Assembly: GCA_033782935.1 (NCBI GenBank)
Contig: JAWQEG010000634.1
Span: forward strand, 353,501-417,500
From: Petrolisthes cinctipes
Lineage: Eukaryota; Arthropoda; Malacostraca; Decapoda; Porcellanidae
Reading direction: 5' to 3'
Length of the DNA stretch: 64,000 bases
Shown here: positions 63,491-64,000 of the stretch, one piece after another
Numbering within the stretch: position 1 is the stretch's first letter
Layout of the letters: every line of letters begins with the position of its first letter
The notes under the pieces: model-generated
Seen by the model: the letters and a program-made list of their open reading frames with translations, nothing else
The model's database searches: none
What the model was told of the DNA's origin: nothing
Translations under genes and position numbers: made by a program

Positions 63491-63634
63491 GCAGATAGTC
63501 CTTGACCAGCCTGTGATGGAAAGATGCGCCCAGCTGCTTCGAACTGTGAACATGTGGATTCGTTGTTTCAGTCAGCTGCCTGATGATAGTATGGGTATAA
63601 ATGTTTCAAGTTCTCGGACGCTCCTATTGATAGC

Positions 63635-63785
63635 ATACTTTTGGTGCATTGGAGTACTGTACCTTCATTCCTGCAGAGTATGCCAGGAAACAACAACAGG
63701 ACCAGATGAACAAAAATAATATTGGTGTTCAGTTGCCTGGAATAATTTGGAGGAATGAAGGTACTCCAATGTACCAATATGCCAC
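63635..63785 (-). mobile_element. TTAA-1 MITE copy, reverse
   Basis: It contains ACTTTTGGTGCATTGGAGTA, AGTATGCCAGGAAACAACAA and TGGAATAATTTGGAGGAATG. Confidence 0.65.
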
Positions 63786-63799
63786 ACTGTGTCTCTGTG

Positions 63800-63925
63800 G
63801 TCAGTATTCAAGAACATTTGTGGTATATTCAATGGTGTAGGACCAGTACTATTTTGTGTGTGGAGTCATTGTATTGGTACCAAACTACGGTATATATCAC
63901 AAACATTTATACATAGCATCCAATG
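63800..63925. mobile_element. PAL-1-related palindrome, diverged
   Basis: AAGAACATTTGTGGTATATT and TATATCACAAACATTTATAC form arms around TGTGTGGAGTCATTGTATTG, which resembles the PAL-1 centre. Confidence 0.5.
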
Positions 63926-63944
63926 TGTGCTGTGCCTTACTATG

Positions 63945-63975
63945 TATTAATAATATATATATATATATATTATTA
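63945..63975. repeat. (AT)n palindrome
   Basis: TATTAATAATATATATATATATATTATTAATC-type perfect dyad near the window's end (runs of AT flanked by TATTAAT / ATTAATA). Confidence 0.8.
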
Positions 63976-64000
63976 ATCAATAAATACATATATTACTAAT

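Overview
This is a eukaryotic (animal) genomic window. Two intron-rich genes converge tail to tail in DNA packed with transposable elements and simple repeats. The plus strand carries a complete-looking coding region for UTP--glucose-1-phosphate uridylyltransferase (UGP2): 11 exons from 13872 to 33767, 490 codons plus stop. The minus strand carries the 3' half of the nucleoporin Tpr/Megator gene: 8 exons from 63017 down to 37536, 1218 codons plus stop. Its upstream exons lie beyond the right edge. All splice phases were checked by hand and close in both genes. Their stop codons are about 3.8 kb apart. The TTAGG-like tracts, CA/TG microsatellites, RTE-like and jockey-like LINEs, pogo/Tigger, Tc1 and Harbinger elements and dense SINEs suggest an arthropod, most likely a decapod crustacean. 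That taxonomic call is inference.

Layout. 1-13.8 kb: no recognisable protein gene; it holds MITEs, SINEs, minisatellites and a large inverted duplication (10.1/11.5 kb). 13.8-33.9 kb: UGP2, with introns containing a jockey-like LINE inserted in a SINE, RTE-like LINE copies, a Tigger-like element carrying an inner Tc1-like deletion derivative, and several MITE families. 34-37.5 kb: intergenic MITEs and a 600-bp Tigger deletion derivative. 37.5-63 kb: Tpr. Its introns hold three more RTE-like LINE copies, a telomere-repeat-like tract split by a foldback element, a Helentron-type element, a dead 2.75-kb Tigger copy, Harbinger-type MITEs and a 381-bp near-perfect hairpin insertion.

Repeat family names used below are mine. 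TTAA-1: palindromic, core GGAGGAATC, ends CCCCTTAA. TTAA-2: ends near ACCCTGTGAT and TTAA. TA-1: CAGTGAACTCTCATTTTACA. TA-2: CAGTAGACCCTCGATATA. TA-3: CAGTCATAGACATAAG. GTAC-1: GTACAGTTGGCCACAGGAAT. PAL-1: GGGCCATATGCAAG. PAL-2: core CATCATCATTAATAATAATG. SINE-1: 3' end GGCGCCTAATATCAATCAAT. RTE-1 and JOCK-1: the two LINE families.

The two genes have unrelated jobs: UDP-glucose synthesis in the cytosol, and the nuclear basket of the pore. Their proximity looks like ordinary genome arrangement. I saw no prokaryote-type system, CRISPR array, virus or toxin gene. The most notable observations are structural: nested insertions with recoverable empty sites, duplicated exon-edge fragments in Tpr introns, a hairpin retro-insertion with a 13-bp target duplication, and an interstitial TTAGG-like tract.
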